Source: Azospirillum brasilense (lineage in GTDB: Bacteria; Pseudomonadota; Alphaproteobacteria; Azospirillales; Azospirillaceae). Taken from it: a stretch of DNA of 64,000 nt. The position numbers and the translations under genes are program-made. The DNA is taken from positions 1 to 64,000 of the forward strand of contig NZ_QLKQ01000004.1 of NCBI RefSeq assembly GCF_003349955.1, in the 5' to 3' direction. Within the stretch, counting starts at the first letter, position 1. Every line of letters begins with the position of its first letter. This document shows positions 25,172 to 33,476 of this stretch, one piece after another. The notes below the pieces were generated by a model that had not been told where the DNA came from, did not search any database, and saw only the letters and a list, made by a program, of their open reading frames with translations.

Positions 25172-26080
25172 TCAGGCGGCCGGGGCGTCGGCGTAGGCCG
25201 CGCCCGCCATGTTGTGGAAGAAGCCGTTCTCCAGCGGGACGGCGGTCATGCCGCGCAGCTCCGCCATCACCTCCTGTCCGCTGCGCGCGCCGTCCAGGAC
25301 GGCGCGGAAGGCCGTGGCGACGGCGACCATGTCGAGGTCCTGCGGCGACAGGCGGAAGCGCCGGATGCCCATCGCCCGCAGCCGGTCGATCTCCGCCGCC
25401 AGCGCCAGATAGCCATGCGACAGCGTCTGCGTGCCGTTGACCGACAGGAAGGGCTGGCCGTCGACGGTGCTGACCGGCATGCCATCCGGATCGTTGGCGC
25501 AGACGAACTGGCAGCCGTCCTTGTGCAGTGCGTGGGCCCGCGCGTGGTAGCAGCGGGCGGAGATGGCGAGCGGCGCCCGCCCGAACACCTGCACCTCCAT
25601 GGACAGGCCGAGCGCCGCCCCCGTCTTCGCCATCACGGCGACCGAGGCGGCGGGAAGCTCCGCCGGCAGCGACACGGCGACGGCGCCGCGCCCGGCCAGC
25701 CAGGCCAGGGTCGCTTCGTTGTAGCTGTTGATGAAGGGGCCGACGGCGTGGCGGCGTCCATCCAGCAAGGCCAGCGCGCCCATGTCGTTGGCCTCGATCG
25801 GCAGCAGGTCGCTCTCCAGGAGGTCGCGCATCGCCGCACGCTCGCGGTCGCTGCCGACCAGGATCGGGCTGGCGAGCCAGACCTCCTTCCCGGCGGCGGC
25901 CAGACGGGCGATCACCTCGTCCATGACCGGGGCGAGGAAGGGCGCGCGCTTGGAGCAGACGATCTCGCCGACGACGACGGCGTCGACCGGCGCCTCGTCG
26001 GCGATGCGGGCGTAGAAATCGCGCCAGCGCTCCGCCGGCCAGTTGAACAGGACGGGGCCAAGGGTCAGGGTGGGTTTCAT
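25172..26080 (-). CDS. ubiV: UbiV, anaerobic ubiquinone hydroxylation protein (peptidase U32 family)
   Basis: Subunit of the UbiUV heterodimer that, with UbiT, replaces the O2-dependent hydroxylases in ubiquinone synthesis. The 302-residue U32-family protein has the four cluster-ligand cysteines Cys42 (VCSKR), Cys177, Cys190 and Cys194 (ARCYHAR, DGCQFVCAN), matching the spacing of the E. coli 4Fe-4S ligands (39, 180, 193, 197). FNWPAERWRDFYARIADEAPVD and PLENGFFHNMAG are family landmarks. Start at ATG 26080, 12 nt after ubiU. Supports ubiquinone production during N-oxide respiration. Confidence 0.95.
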   Translation of the reverse strand: MKPTLTLGPVLFNWPAERWRDFYARIADEAPVDAVVVGEIVCSKRAPFLAPVMDEVIARLAAAGKEVWLASPILVGSDRERAAMRDLLESDLLPIEANDMGALALLDGRRHAVGPFINSYNEATLAWLAGRGAVAVSLPAELPAASVAVMAKTGAALGLSMEVQVFGRAPLAISARCYHARAHALHKDGCQFVCANDPDGMPVSTVDGQPFLSVNGTQTLSHGYLALAAEIDRLRAMGIRRFRLSPQDLDMVAVATAFRAVLDGARSGQEVMAELRGMTAVPLENGFFHNMAGAAYADAPAA

Positions 26081-26092
26081 GAACGCAACTCC

Positions 26093-27091
26093 TCAGCGCC
26101 ACGCGCGGGTGTAGGCGCCGGTGGTCTGGGCCCCGCCCTCGACCATGGCCTCCAGGTCGAGCGCCGGCACCGGCAGCCCGCGGTCGAACGCGTCCAGCGC
26201 CCGGCGGTAGGCGGCGACCACGGCGGCGATGTACGCCTTGCCGCGCTGGCGGCCTTCGATCTTCAGGGCGCACACCTTGGCGGCCTTCAGCTCCGGCAGC
26301 AGGGCCAGCGCGTTGAGGCTGGTCGGCTCCTCAAACAGATAGGCCGGGTCGCTGGATGTCCCGCCGCCGGGCACGAAGCGGCCCTTGCACAGCGTCGGGT
26401 AGCCCGCCGGCTCCCCGGCGCCGAAGACGTTGATGGTGAAGCCGCCGAGGCGCGACGCCAGCGCCTCGCCGCGCGGCTCGTAGCGGACATGGCTGGCCGG
26501 GGAGCAGACGCCCTGCTTGTTGGGCGACAACCCGGTCGCGTAGGAGGACAGCGAGCAGCGCCCCTCCGCCATCGGGCAGAGGCCGCCGAAGACGAAGACC
26601 TCCGTCTCCACATCGACCTCGGCGTTCAGCCGGGCGATCTCCGGCACCGTCAGCACGCGGGGCAGCACGACCCGCCGCACGCCGAAGGCCTCGCGGTAGA
26701 GCCGGATCGCCTCGGCGTTGGCAGCCGACGCCTGGACGGACAGGTGGAGTCGCAGCTCCGGATGGTGCTCCGCCGCGTAGGCGAGCAAACCGAGGTCGGC
26801 GAGGATGACGGCGTCCGCCTTCAGCCGCGCGGCGTCGTCCACCGCGCGCTGCCAGGGGGCGAGGTTGCCGGCCTGGGGGTAGGTGTTGATGGCGACGAAG
26901 ACCTGGACGGACCGCGCGTGGGCGTAGGCGATGGCCTCGGCCAGCTCCGGCCGCGAGAAGTTCAGGCCGGGGAAGTTGCGCGCGTTGGTCTCGTCGCGGA
27001 AGCCCAGATAGACGGCGTCGGCGCCCGCGTCCACGGCGGCGCGCAGCGCGGCGGGGCTGCCCGCCGGGCAGATCAGCTCGAAGGAACTCAT
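26093..27091 (-). CDS. ubiU: UbiU, anaerobic ubiquinone hydroxylation protein (peptidase U32 family)
   Basis: Partner of UbiV in O2-independent ring hydroxylation. The 332-residue protein begins FELICPAGSPAALRAAVDAG with YLGFRDETNARNF, typical of UbiU, and has cysteines 172, 179, 196 and 235 (GGLCPMAEGRC, KQGVCSP, YPTLCKG), offset by a constant three residues from the E. coli 4Fe-4S ligands 169, 176, 193, 232. It starts 4 nt after the ubiT stop and ends 12 nt before ubiV, so ubiTUV are one translational block. Confidence 0.95.
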   Translation of the reverse strand: MSSFELICPAGSPAALRAAVDAGADAVYLGFRDETNARNFPGLNFSRPELAEAIAYAHARSVQVFVAINTYPQAGNLAPWQRAVDDAARLKADAVILADLGLLAYAAEHHPELRLHLSVQASAANAEAIRLYREAFGVRRVVLPRVLTVPEIARLNAEVDVETEVFVFGGLCPMAEGRCSLSSYATGLSPNKQGVCSPASHVRYEPRGEALASRLGGFTINVFGAGEPAGYPTLCKGRFVPGGGTSSDPAYLFEEPTSLNALALLPELKAAKVCALKIEGRQRGKAYIAAVVAAYRRALDAFDRGLPVPALDLEAMVEGGAQTTGAYTRAWR

Positions 27092-27095
27092 CCCG

Positions 27096-27743
27096 TCACG
27101 CTCCCTGCCGCGGGCCGGTGAGCCGCCGCTCCAGCATGGTCATGCCCCAGCGCAGCGGCGGCGGGGCGAAGCGGCGCGCCGTGGCGAGCAGGTCGAGCGC
27201 CCGCCCGGCGTTGCGCCGCGCCACGGGCAGGGCGTGCCGCAGCGGGCCGGCCGCGGCGGCGACGTCGCCGAACAGGTCCATCTCCTCGCCGTCCAGCGTG
27301 TTGCGGAGCGCCAGGATCAGGGCGGTGTCGCCCTCGATGGAGAGTTCGCGGCGGAAGAACAGCGCGTCGCCGTCGATGCGCCCTTCCAGCAGGTCGAGGA
27401 GCCGCGCGCAGGGGCCGCGCACCGTGGCCTCCGCCTCGGCGCTGCGGTCGCAGACCCGCAGGGCCAGGGTGGGGCCGACGCGGAGCAGCAGGGCGGCGGG
27501 CGCGTCCACCGGGTCGATGAGCAGGCGGGCGTCGGGCAGCTCGCCGAGGGCGGCGAAGGCGCGGGGGTGGCGCGCCTCCAGAATCCGCAGCAGCCGGTCG
27601 AACAGCAGGCCGCCGGCCCGGTCGCCGAGCCGCCGCGCGACCCCCAGCCCGGCGCGCGTCAGTTGGACTTCGACGTCGCGGGCACGGGGGTCCGGGGCCG
27701 TCTCATGGGCCTGATCCTGAACCATGAATCCGGGATCGCGCAT
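27096..27743 (-). CDS. ubiT: UbiT, SCP2-domain accessory factor of anaerobic ubiquinone synthesis
   Basis: Lipid-binding (SCP2 sterol-carrier fold) protein that brings the isoprenoid quinone intermediate to the anaerobic pathway. The 215-residue protein shows the family signature DGDALFFRRELSIEGDTALIL near residue 130 and LLIDPVDAPAALLLRVGP before it. Start at ATG 27743 with AAGGAG eight nt upstream. It heads the ubiTUV block and carries an Fnr-type box about 94 nt upstream of its start codon, consistent with known anaerobic control of these genes. Confidence 0.93.
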   Translation of the reverse strand: MRDPGFMVQDQAHETAPDPRARDVEVQLTRAGLGVARRLGDRAGGLLFDRLLRILEARHPRAFAALGELPDARLLIDPVDAPAALLLRVGPTLALRVCDRSAEAEATVRGPCARLLDLLEGRIDGDALFFRRELSIEGDTALILALRNTLDGEEMDLFGDVAAAAGPLRHALPVARRNAGRALDLLATARRFAPPPLRWGMTMLERRLTGPRQGA

Positions 27744-27803
27744 ACGCCTGTCTCCTTCCCTTCGGAATGGTCGTGTGGCGGGCGGAGCCCGCCGGGCTTC
27801 GGC

Positions 27804-27843
27804 AATACAGCCCGGTGGTCATACCATCCTTGATGACGGTCAA
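27804..27843 (-). promoter_or_regulatory. Fnr/Dnr-type promoter of ubiTUV
   Basis: Box TTGAT-GACG-GTCAA (plus-strand reading) at 27830-27843, one base from a perfect palindrome of the Fnr consensus, with a -10-like TGTATT at 27809-27804 on the minus strand near the class II position. A GGCGGGC/GCCCGCC hairpin at 27777-27793 would sit at the 5' end of the mRNA. Confidence 0.7.
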
Positions 27844-27874
27844 GCCCAAGGTCCCGAAGCGCCCCCTGGGGCGA

Positions 27875-28387
27875 TCAGCCGCACATCCCGCCGCAGCAGG
27901 AGCCGGAGCGCCGGGCGACCAGCCGCTCGTAGGGCAGGTGAAGCTGCCCGGCCGGCGGGATGACTCCCTGCATCAGGTCGAGCACCTGCTCCGTGGTCGT
28001 GCCGGGCGGGCAGTCGGTGATCTCGCAGACCAGCCCGCCATCCGCCACGCCGAGCGGCGTCTCGGCGGCGACTGCGCTCGCCTGCCCGCCGCGCCCGATG
28101 AGGACCCGCAGGGAGGTCGCCGGGGCGGTGCCGGACTCGGGCCGCCCGATGCGCACCCGCCAGCGCTCCGGCCCGCGCTCCAGATAGGTCCAGCTCACCG
28201 CATCGCCGAACAGCGCCTGGATCTGGAGGGAGAGTGGGCGCGGGTCGTGGTCGTTGACCAGCACGAAGCCGCGGCCCGGCGCCAGATCCTGCGTGGCCTG
28301 GAGAATCAGCGGGTGGCGCTGGTGGGGCGGAATGGACTGGACGTCGATGACCGGCTCGGCCGCGGTGGACTGTTCGGCGATCTGCAT
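27875..28387 (-). CDS. DUF2249 domain protein with cysteine-rich tail
   Basis: A 170-residue cytoplasmic protein. The first 90 residues are a DUF2249 domain: DVQSIPPHQRHPLILQATQ, FVLVNDHDPRPLSLQ with the conserved N-D-H-D-P at 45-49, and TYLERGPERWRVRIGR. The C-terminus ends in CCGGMCG, a likely metal or thiol site. DUF2249 proteins cluster with NO reductase, nitrite reductase and hemerythrin genes, as here, but their biochemical function is unsettled. It is divergent from a Crp/Fnr gene, with an 11-2-11 palindrome in front of its start. Confidence 0.85.
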   Translation of the reverse strand: MQIAEQSTAAEPVIDVQSIPPHQRHPLILQATQDLAPGRGFVLVNDHDPRPLSLQIQALFGDAVSWTYLERGPERWRVRIGRPESGTAPATSLRVLIGRGGQASAVAAETPLGVADGGLVCEITDCPPGTTTEQVLDLMQGVIPPAGQLHLPYERLVARRSGSCCGGMCG

Positions 28388-28421
28388 GGGGGAGGTCCGG
28401 AGGGTTGCGATGTGGCGGCAA

Positions 28422-28445
28422 GCCTAAAGGACTGGTCCTTTAGGC
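28422..28445. promoter_or_regulatory. Perfect 24-nt palindrome between DUF2249 and Crp/Fnr genes
   Basis: Arms GCCTAAAGGAC and GTCCTTTAGGC are separated by TG. It lies 35 nt upstream of the DUF2249 start and 162 nt upstream of the divergent regulator gene. It is not an Fnr-type box; a dedicated operator is likely. Confidence 0.7.
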
Positions 28446-28606
28446 TCTTTGTTCCAGGACAAATTGCTACCTTAGTTCCGTCTTCGAGCGTCAAGCCGAG
28501 CGCAGGCGGGTTGCGGCGCGGCGCGCGGGCGGTCATCTTGGAAGGCAACCTTTCCGTGACGGCTGCCCGCAGGGGTGGGCGGGCACGACCTTTTGAGGAT
28601 GGTCCG

Positions 28607-29332
28607 ATGACGCCGCTTGCCCCCGATCCCGCCAGTCTGCGTGGCTTGCGGCTGTTTTCCGGTCTGGACGCGGCGGCCCTGGCGGAGATCGTCCGCTCCG
28701 CCCACACCCGGCGGATCGGGAAGGGAACCACCATTTTTTCCCAGGGGGACCGGGCGGCCCTCTGCCACGCGCTGATCGATGGGCGGGTCAAGATCGTCCA
28801 GACCGGAGCCGACGGACAGCAGCTGGTGGTGCGTTACATCGGTGCGGGGGAGATGTTCGGCACGGCGGCGGTCTTCTCGGGCGGCATTTACCCCGCCGAC
28901 GCGCTCGCCATGGTCGATTGCGTCGGCGTCCACTGGACCGCCGCCACCATGGGCGAACTGATGGAGCGCTATCCCCGCATCGCGTTGAACGCCCTGGACA
29001 TCGTCGGCCGCCGCCTGCAGGAGGTGCAGACCCGCCTGCGCGAGCTGTCCACCGAACGGGTGGAGCGGCGGGTCGCCCACGCCCTCCTGCGTCTGGTCCG
29101 TCAGGCGGGCCGCCGGGTCGGGAATGGCGTCGAGATCGACTTTCCGCTGTCCCGGCAGGACATCGCGGAGATGACCGGGACCACGCTGCACACGGTGAGC
29201 CGCATCCTCAGCGGCTGGGAGGGGCAGGGGATCGTCGAGGGCGGGCGCCAGCAGGTGACGATCCGCCAGCCGCACGCCCTGGTCGCCATCGCCGAGGATC
29301 TGCCCAGGCCGGAGACGCCGGAGGAGAAATAA
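28607..29332 (+). CDS. Crp/Fnr-family regulator (Dnr-like)
   Basis: Transcription factor of 241 residues: effector barrel at about 15-130 (RLFSGLDAAALAEIVRSAHTRR, IGAGEMFGTAAVF), long dimer helix around 135-160, and winged helix with the recognition segment LSRQDIAEMTGTTLHTVSRILS. No N-terminal Fe-S cysteines, so it belongs with Dnr/NnrR-type sensors, which respond to NO in known members. Start at ATG 28607; the longer frame runs through the intergenic palindrome. Its neighbours DUF2249, DUF1858 and hemerythrin suggest it controls an NO-linked regulon through the boxes found nearby. Confidence 0.88.
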   Translation: MTPLAPDPASLRGLRLFSGLDAAALAEIVRSAHTRRIGKGTTIFSQGDRAALCHALIDGRVKIVQTGADGQQLVVRYIGAGEMFGTAAVFSGGIYPADALAMVDCVGVHWTAATMGELMERYPRIALNALDIVGRRLQEVQTRLRELSTERVERRVAHALLRLVRQAGRRVGNGVEIDFPLSRQDIAEMTGTTLHTVSRILSGWEGQGIVEGGRQQVTIRQPHALVAIAEDLPRPETPEEK

Positions 29333-29354
29333 CCGGGGCGGACCCTTCGTCCCG

Positions 29355-29370
29355 TTTGCGCCGGCGCAAA
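29355..29370 (+). promoter_or_regulatory. Crp/Fnr-family box before the DUF1858 gene
   Basis: Perfect 16-nt palindrome TTTGCGCCGGCGCAAA, i.e. TTGCG-N4-CGCAA. Its centre is 41.5 nt upstream of the A of the ATG at 29404, and TACGGT occupies the -10 position, so transcription may begin at or very near the start codon. Confidence 0.7.
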
Positions 29371-29403
29371 GAGACGCGCGTTCCGGTGCGCTACGGTGCC
29401 GGG

Positions 29404-29640
29404 ATGATCGCCCCGCCATCACACCGCGCCACCGCGGCCTTGCCCTCGTCCTCCGACCTTGTCGAGGATGTGCTGGAGCGCTGGCCGTCGACCATTCCCG
29501 TGTTCCTCAAGCACCGGATGGCCTGTCCGGGCTGCCCCATGGCGCGTTTCCAGACGATCGCCGAGGTGGCGGACGACTATGGCCTGGACGCCGACGCTCT
29601 GCTCGGCGAGTTCGCCCAGGCCATCGCGGCGGAGGAGTGA
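29404..29640 (+). CDS. DUF1858 small disulfide/metal protein
   Basis: A 78-residue protein with the DUF1858 pattern: helix VEDVLERWPSTIPVFLKHRM, the redox or metal motif CPGC (Cys41, Cys44), and TIAEVADDYGLDADALL. Such proteins are encoded beside hybrid-cluster, ScdA/RIC-type or NO detoxification genes. Start ATG 29404 has only a poor ribosome binding site; together with the promoter geometry a leaderless mRNA is possible. The gene converges with hemerythrin and shares the same box type. Confidence 0.85.
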   Translation: MIAPPSHRATAALPSSSDLVEDVLERWPSTIPVFLKHRMACPGCPMARFQTIAEVADDYGLDADALLGEFAQAIAAEE

Positions 29641-29645
29641 CGCGC

Positions 29646-30101
29646 TCAGCGGTTCGCCGTCGTGTCGGCGAGGGCGGCGCGGTCGATGACGTCGTACAGC
29701 TCCAGGTCCTCGCGGGCGATGCGGTGCTTGAGGGTGGTCACCACCTCGCGCGTCTCGCGGACGAAGGTTTCCGGGTCCTTGGACACCGCCAGCGGGCCGG
29801 GCCAGCTCGCCCGGTAGCGGTCGAAGCGTGCCCGCAGGCTGCCCATTTCGGCCTGGAAGCGCGCCGCCGTGGCGCGCAGCGCCGGGGTCGGGTGGGCCAG
29901 CAGGCGCGGGTAGAGCGCGCTGTCCTCCAGCGACAGGTGGACGGTGAACACGCCGAACAGGTCGCGGACCGCCGTGGCGAGAGCGGCGGCGTTCGCCACC
30001 GGGGACGGCGCCGCCAGCAGGGAGTCGATCCGGTCGACGAGCTGTCCCACGGTGGCGTGGTGATGGCGGTACAGGGTGGTGCTGATGGCTGCACTGGACA
30101 T
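29646..30101 (-). CDS. Hemerythrin HHE domain protein
   Basis: A 151-residue four-helix-bundle protein expected to bind a di-iron centre. Ligand motifs are readable: YRHHHATVG at residues 11-19, FTVHLSLEDSALYPRL with His55 and Glu59, and LKHRIAREDLELYD near the C-terminus. In NO-associated clusters such proteins sense or scavenge NO or repair iron-sulfur clusters; which applies here is not known. Start at ATG 30101 with GGAG at good spacing. A TTGTG-N4-CGCAA box lies about 85 nt upstream. Confidence 0.9.
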   Translation of the reverse strand: MSSAAISTTLYRHHHATVGQLVDRIDSLLAAPSPVANAAALATAVRDLFGVFTVHLSLEDSALYPRLLAHPTPALRATAARFQAEMGSLRARFDRYRASWPGPLAVSKDPETFVRETREVVTTLKHRIAREDLELYDVIDRAALADTTANR

Positions 30102-30179
30102 GACGAGGTCTCCAACCGGGGCCGCCAGCGAATGGGCGGTGCGTGACGGTGAGAGTGCCGGCGGAAGCGTCGCCGTTCG

Positions 30180-30193
30180 TTGTGCCAGCGCAA
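30180..30193 (-). promoter_or_regulatory. Crp/Fnr-family box before the hemerythrin gene
   Basis: TTGTG-CCAG-CGCAA, one base away from the palindrome before the DUF1858 gene. Located about 85 nt upstream of the hemerythrin start; the -10 at the class II distance (CACTCT) is weak. Confidence 0.6.
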
Positions 30194-30290
30194 GCAGGGG
30201 ACGGGTCGGCGGAGAAACGACGCGGCGGGGAGCGGGGCGCTCGGCCCCGGCTCCCCGCCGCGGTTGAGGCGAAGGCTTCCTCAGGGACGC

Positions 30291-33200
30291 TCAGTCGTCC
30301 CCGTGCCCGTGGGCGAGCGCCGGGCCGGTCGGCAGCGCCGCCGGCTTCCCGGCCCCGACCAGCGTGCGCAGCAGGACGTAGAAGACCGGCGTCAGCAGCA
30401 GCCCGAACAGGGTGACGCCGATCATCCCGGCGAACACCGCGACACCCATCGCGTGGCGCATCTCAGCACCGGCGCCGGTGGAGGTGACCAGCGGCACCAC
30501 GCCCATGATGAAGGCGATGGAGGTCATCAGGATGGGCCGCAGCCGCAGCCGGCTGGCCTCGATGGCGGCCTGCACCACGCTGCGCCCCTGATGCTCCAGC
30601 TCGCGGGCGAACTCGACGATCAGGATGGCGTTCTTCGCCGACAGGCCGACCAGCACCATGAAGCCGATCTGCGTGAAGACGTTGTTGTCGCCCCCCGTCA
30701 GCCACACGCCGGCCAGCGCCGACATCAGGCTCATCGGCACGATCAGCAGGATGGCCAGCGGCAGGGTCAGGCTCTCGTACTGGGCGGCCAGCACCAGGAA
30801 GACGAGCAGGATGCTGATGGGGAAGATCCACAGCGCCGCGTTGCCGGCCAGGATCTCCTGATAGGTCAGGTCGGTCCATTCGAACCGCACGCCGCGCGGC
30901 AGGGTCTCGTGGGCGATGCGCTCCGCCGCCGCCTGGGCCTGGCCCGACGAATAGCCGGGAGCCGGGCCGCCGTTGATGTCGGCGGCGGTGTAGCCGTTGT
31001 AACGTACGACCATCTCCGGCCCGTAGCTCTGCTTGACGGTGACCAGCGAGGAGAGCGGCACCATGTCGCCCTGGGCGTTGCGCGTCTTCAGCAGGCCGAT
31101 GTCGGCGGATTCGGCGCGGAAGGGCGCGTCGGCCTGGACGCGGACCTGGTAGACGCGCCCGAAGCTGTTGAAGTCGTTCACATAGAGCGAGCCCAGATAG
31201 ATCTGCATGGTGTCGAACACCTCGCCGATCGGCACGCCCTGCTGCTTGGCCTTCACGCGGTCGAGATCGACGTCGAGCTGCGGCACGTTGATCTGGTAGC
31301 TGGAGAAGGCCGGCCCCAGCTCCGGCGTTTCCATGGCCTTCTTCAGGAAGGAGCCGACCGCCGCGTTCAGCGCCTCGTAGCCCAGCGCGCCGCGGTCCTC
31401 GATCTGCATCTTGAAGCCGCCCAGCGTGCCGAGGCCCATCACCGGAGGTGGCGGGAAGATGGCGACGAAGGCCTCCTTCAGGCCGGCGTAGCGCTTCTGC
31501 AGATCACCGGCGATGGCGGCGGCGGAGAGCGACGGATCCTTGCGCTCGGCGAAGGGCTTCAGCGTGACGAAGACGATGCCGGCGCTGGAGCTGTTGGTGA
31601 AGCCGTTGACCGACAGGCCGGGGAAGGCGACGGCGCTCTGCACGCCGGGGCGGGCCAGCGCGATGTCGGTCATCTCGCGGATCACCGCCTCCGTGCGGTC
31701 GAGCGAGGCGCCGTTGGGAAGCTGGGCGAAGCTGATGAGATATTCCTTGTCCTGTGCCGGGACGAAGCCCATCGGCACGGTGCGGCCGAGCAGCACGGTC
31801 ACGCCGAGCAGCCCGACATAGACCAGCATCATCAGCCCCTTGTGCCGCACCACCCCGCCGACGCCGCGGCCGTAGCCGGTCGAGGCGCGGTGGAAGACCC
31901 GGTTGAACAGCCGGAAGAAGCCGCCGAAGACCTTGTTCATGGCGCGGGTCAGCCAGTCCTGCGGCTGGTCGTGGCCGCGCAGCAGGACCGCCGCCAGGGC
32001 CGGCGACAGGGTCAGCGAGTTGAAGGCAGAGATGACGGTGGAGATCGCGATGGTCATCGCGAACTGCTTGTAGAACTCGCCGGTCAGGCCGCTCATGGCC
32101 GCCAGCGGGACGAAGACGGCGACCAGCGTCAGCGCGATGGCGATGATCGGGCCGCTGACCTCCCGCATGGCGCGGTAGGTGGCCTCCTTGGCCGACAGGC
32201 CGTTCTCGATGTTGCGCTCGACGTTCTCCACGACGACGATGGCGTCGTCCACGACGATGCCGATGGCCAGCACCATGCCGAACAGCGACAGCGCGTTGAT
32301 CGAGTAGCCCAGCCCCAGCATCAGCGAGAAGGTGCCGACGATGGACACCGGGACCGCCAGCAGCGGGATGATCGAGGCGCGCCACGTCTGAAGGAAGACG
32401 ATGACCACCAGCACGACCAGGGCGACGGCTTCCAGCAGCGTGTGGATCACCGCGTCGATGCTGGAGCGGACGAACTGCGTCGGGTCGTAGACGATGCTGT
32501 AGTCGACGCCGTCCGGCATGTCGGCCTTGAGGTCGGCCATGGTCGCCCGGATGGCGTCGGAGATGGCCAGCGCGTTGGCGCCCGGCGACTGGTTGATGCC
32601 CAGCGCCACCGCCGGCTTGTTGTCGAGCAGCGAGCGCAGGCCGTACTGCGCCGCCGCCATCTCGACGCGGGCGACGTCGCGCAGCAGGGTGACGCCGCCC
32701 TGCTCCCCGGTCTTCAGGATGATCGCGCCGAACTCCTCCGGCGTCGTCAGGCGTCCCTGCGCGTTGATCGAGAGCTGCAACGGCGTGTCGGGCAGGGAGG
32801 GGGAGGCGCCGATGACGCCCGCCGCGACCTGGACGTTCTGCTCCCGGATCGCCGCCACCACGTCGGACGCGGTCAGGCCGCGCTGGGCGACCTTGTTGGG
32901 GTCGAGCCAGACGCGCATGGAATAGTCGCCGGCGCCCCACACCTGCACCTCGCCGACGCCGCTGATCCGGCTCAGCCGGTCCTTGACGTTCAGGATGGCG
33001 TAGTTGCGCAGGTAGGTCATGTCGTAGCGGTCGTTGGGCGACAGCAGATGCACGACCATGGTCAGGGTGGGCGAGCTTTTGACCGTCGTCACGCCCAGCC
33101 GCTGCACGTCGGACGGCAGGCGCGGCAACGCCTGCGCCACCCGGTTCTGCACGAGCTGCTGCGCCTTGTCGGGGTCGGTGCCCAGCCGGAAGGTCACGGT

Positions 33201-33476
33201 CAGCGCCATGTTGCCGTCGCTGTTGGCCTGCGACTGCATGTACAGCATGTTCTCGACGCCGTTGATCTGCTCCTCCAGCGGGGAGGCGACCGTTTCGGCG
33301 ATGACCTTAGGGTTGGCGCCCGGGAACTGGGCGCGCACGACGACCGACGGTGGAACGACCTCCGGGTATTCGGAGATGGGCAGCTGGAACAGCGAGATCG
33401 CTCCCGCCAGGAACAGCGCCACCGACAGCACGCCCGCGAAGATCGGGCGGTCGATGAAGAATTTCGAGATGTTCAT
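30291..33476 (-). CDS. RND multidrug efflux transporter (AcrB/MexB type)
   Basis: Inner-membrane proton-driven pump of 1061 residues, the usual HAE1-RND length. N-terminus MNISKFFIDRPIFAGVLSVALF is canonical; the proton-relay aspartates are in GIVVDDAIVVVENVERN; the second half repeats the fold with GLSAKNAILIVEFARE. The start at ATG 33476 follows GGAAGG; the longer frame is unlikely. It follows its adaptor gene by 126 nt. No outer-membrane factor gene is present in the block, so a TolC-like protein encoded elsewhere must complete the complex. Confidence 0.94.
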   Translation of the reverse strand: MNISKFFIDRPIFAGVLSVALFLAGAISLFQLPISEYPEVVPPSVVVRAQFPGANPKVIAETVASPLEEQINGVENMLYMQSQANSDGNMALTVTFRLGTDPDKAQQLVQNRVAQALPRLPSDVQRLGVTTVKSSPTLTMVVHLLSPNDRYDMTYLRNYAILNVKDRLSRISGVGEVQVWGAGDYSMRVWLDPNKVAQRGLTASDVVAAIREQNVQVAAGVIGASPSLPDTPLQLSINAQGRLTTPEEFGAIILKTGEQGGVTLLRDVARVEMAAAQYGLRSLLDNKPAVALGINQSPGANALAISDAIRATMADLKADMPDGVDYSIVYDPTQFVRSSIDAVIHTLLEAVALVVLVVIVFLQTWRASIIPLLAVPVSIVGTFSLMLGLGYSINALSLFGMVLAIGIVVDDAIVVVENVERNIENGLSAKEATYRAMREVSGPIIAIALTLVAVFVPLAAMSGLTGEFYKQFAMTIAISTVISAFNSLTLSPALAAVLLRGHDQPQDWLTRAMNKVFGGFFRLFNRVFHRASTGYGRGVGGVVRHKGLMMLVYVGLLGVTVLLGRTVPMGFVPAQDKEYLISFAQLPNGASLDRTEAVIREMTDIALARPGVQSAVAFPGLSVNGFTNSSSAGIVFVTLKPFAERKDPSLSAAAIAGDLQKRYAGLKEAFVAIFPPPPVMGLGTLGGFKMQIEDRGALGYEALNAAVGSFLKKAMETPELGPAFSSYQINVPQLDVDLDRVKAKQQGVPIGEVFDTMQIYLGSLYVNDFNSFGRVYQVRVQADAPFRAESADIGLLKTRNAQGDMVPLSSLVTVKQSYGPEMVVRYNGYTAADINGGPAPGYSSGQAQAAAERIAHETLPRGVRFEWTDLTYQEILAGNAALWIFPISILLVFLVLAAQYESLTLPLAILLIVPMSLMSALAGVWLTGGDNNVFTQIGFMVLVGLSAKNAILIVEFARELEHQGRSVVQAAIEASRLRLRPILMTSIAFIMGVVPLVTSTGAGAEMRHAMGVAVFAGMIGVTLFGLLLTPVFYVLLRTLVGAGKPAALPTGPALAHGHGDD

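Noticed and set aside
25160..27121. Plus-strand open frame of 653 codons
   Set aside because: Antisense to ubiV and ubiU, whose cysteine ligands and motifs are clear on the minus strand.
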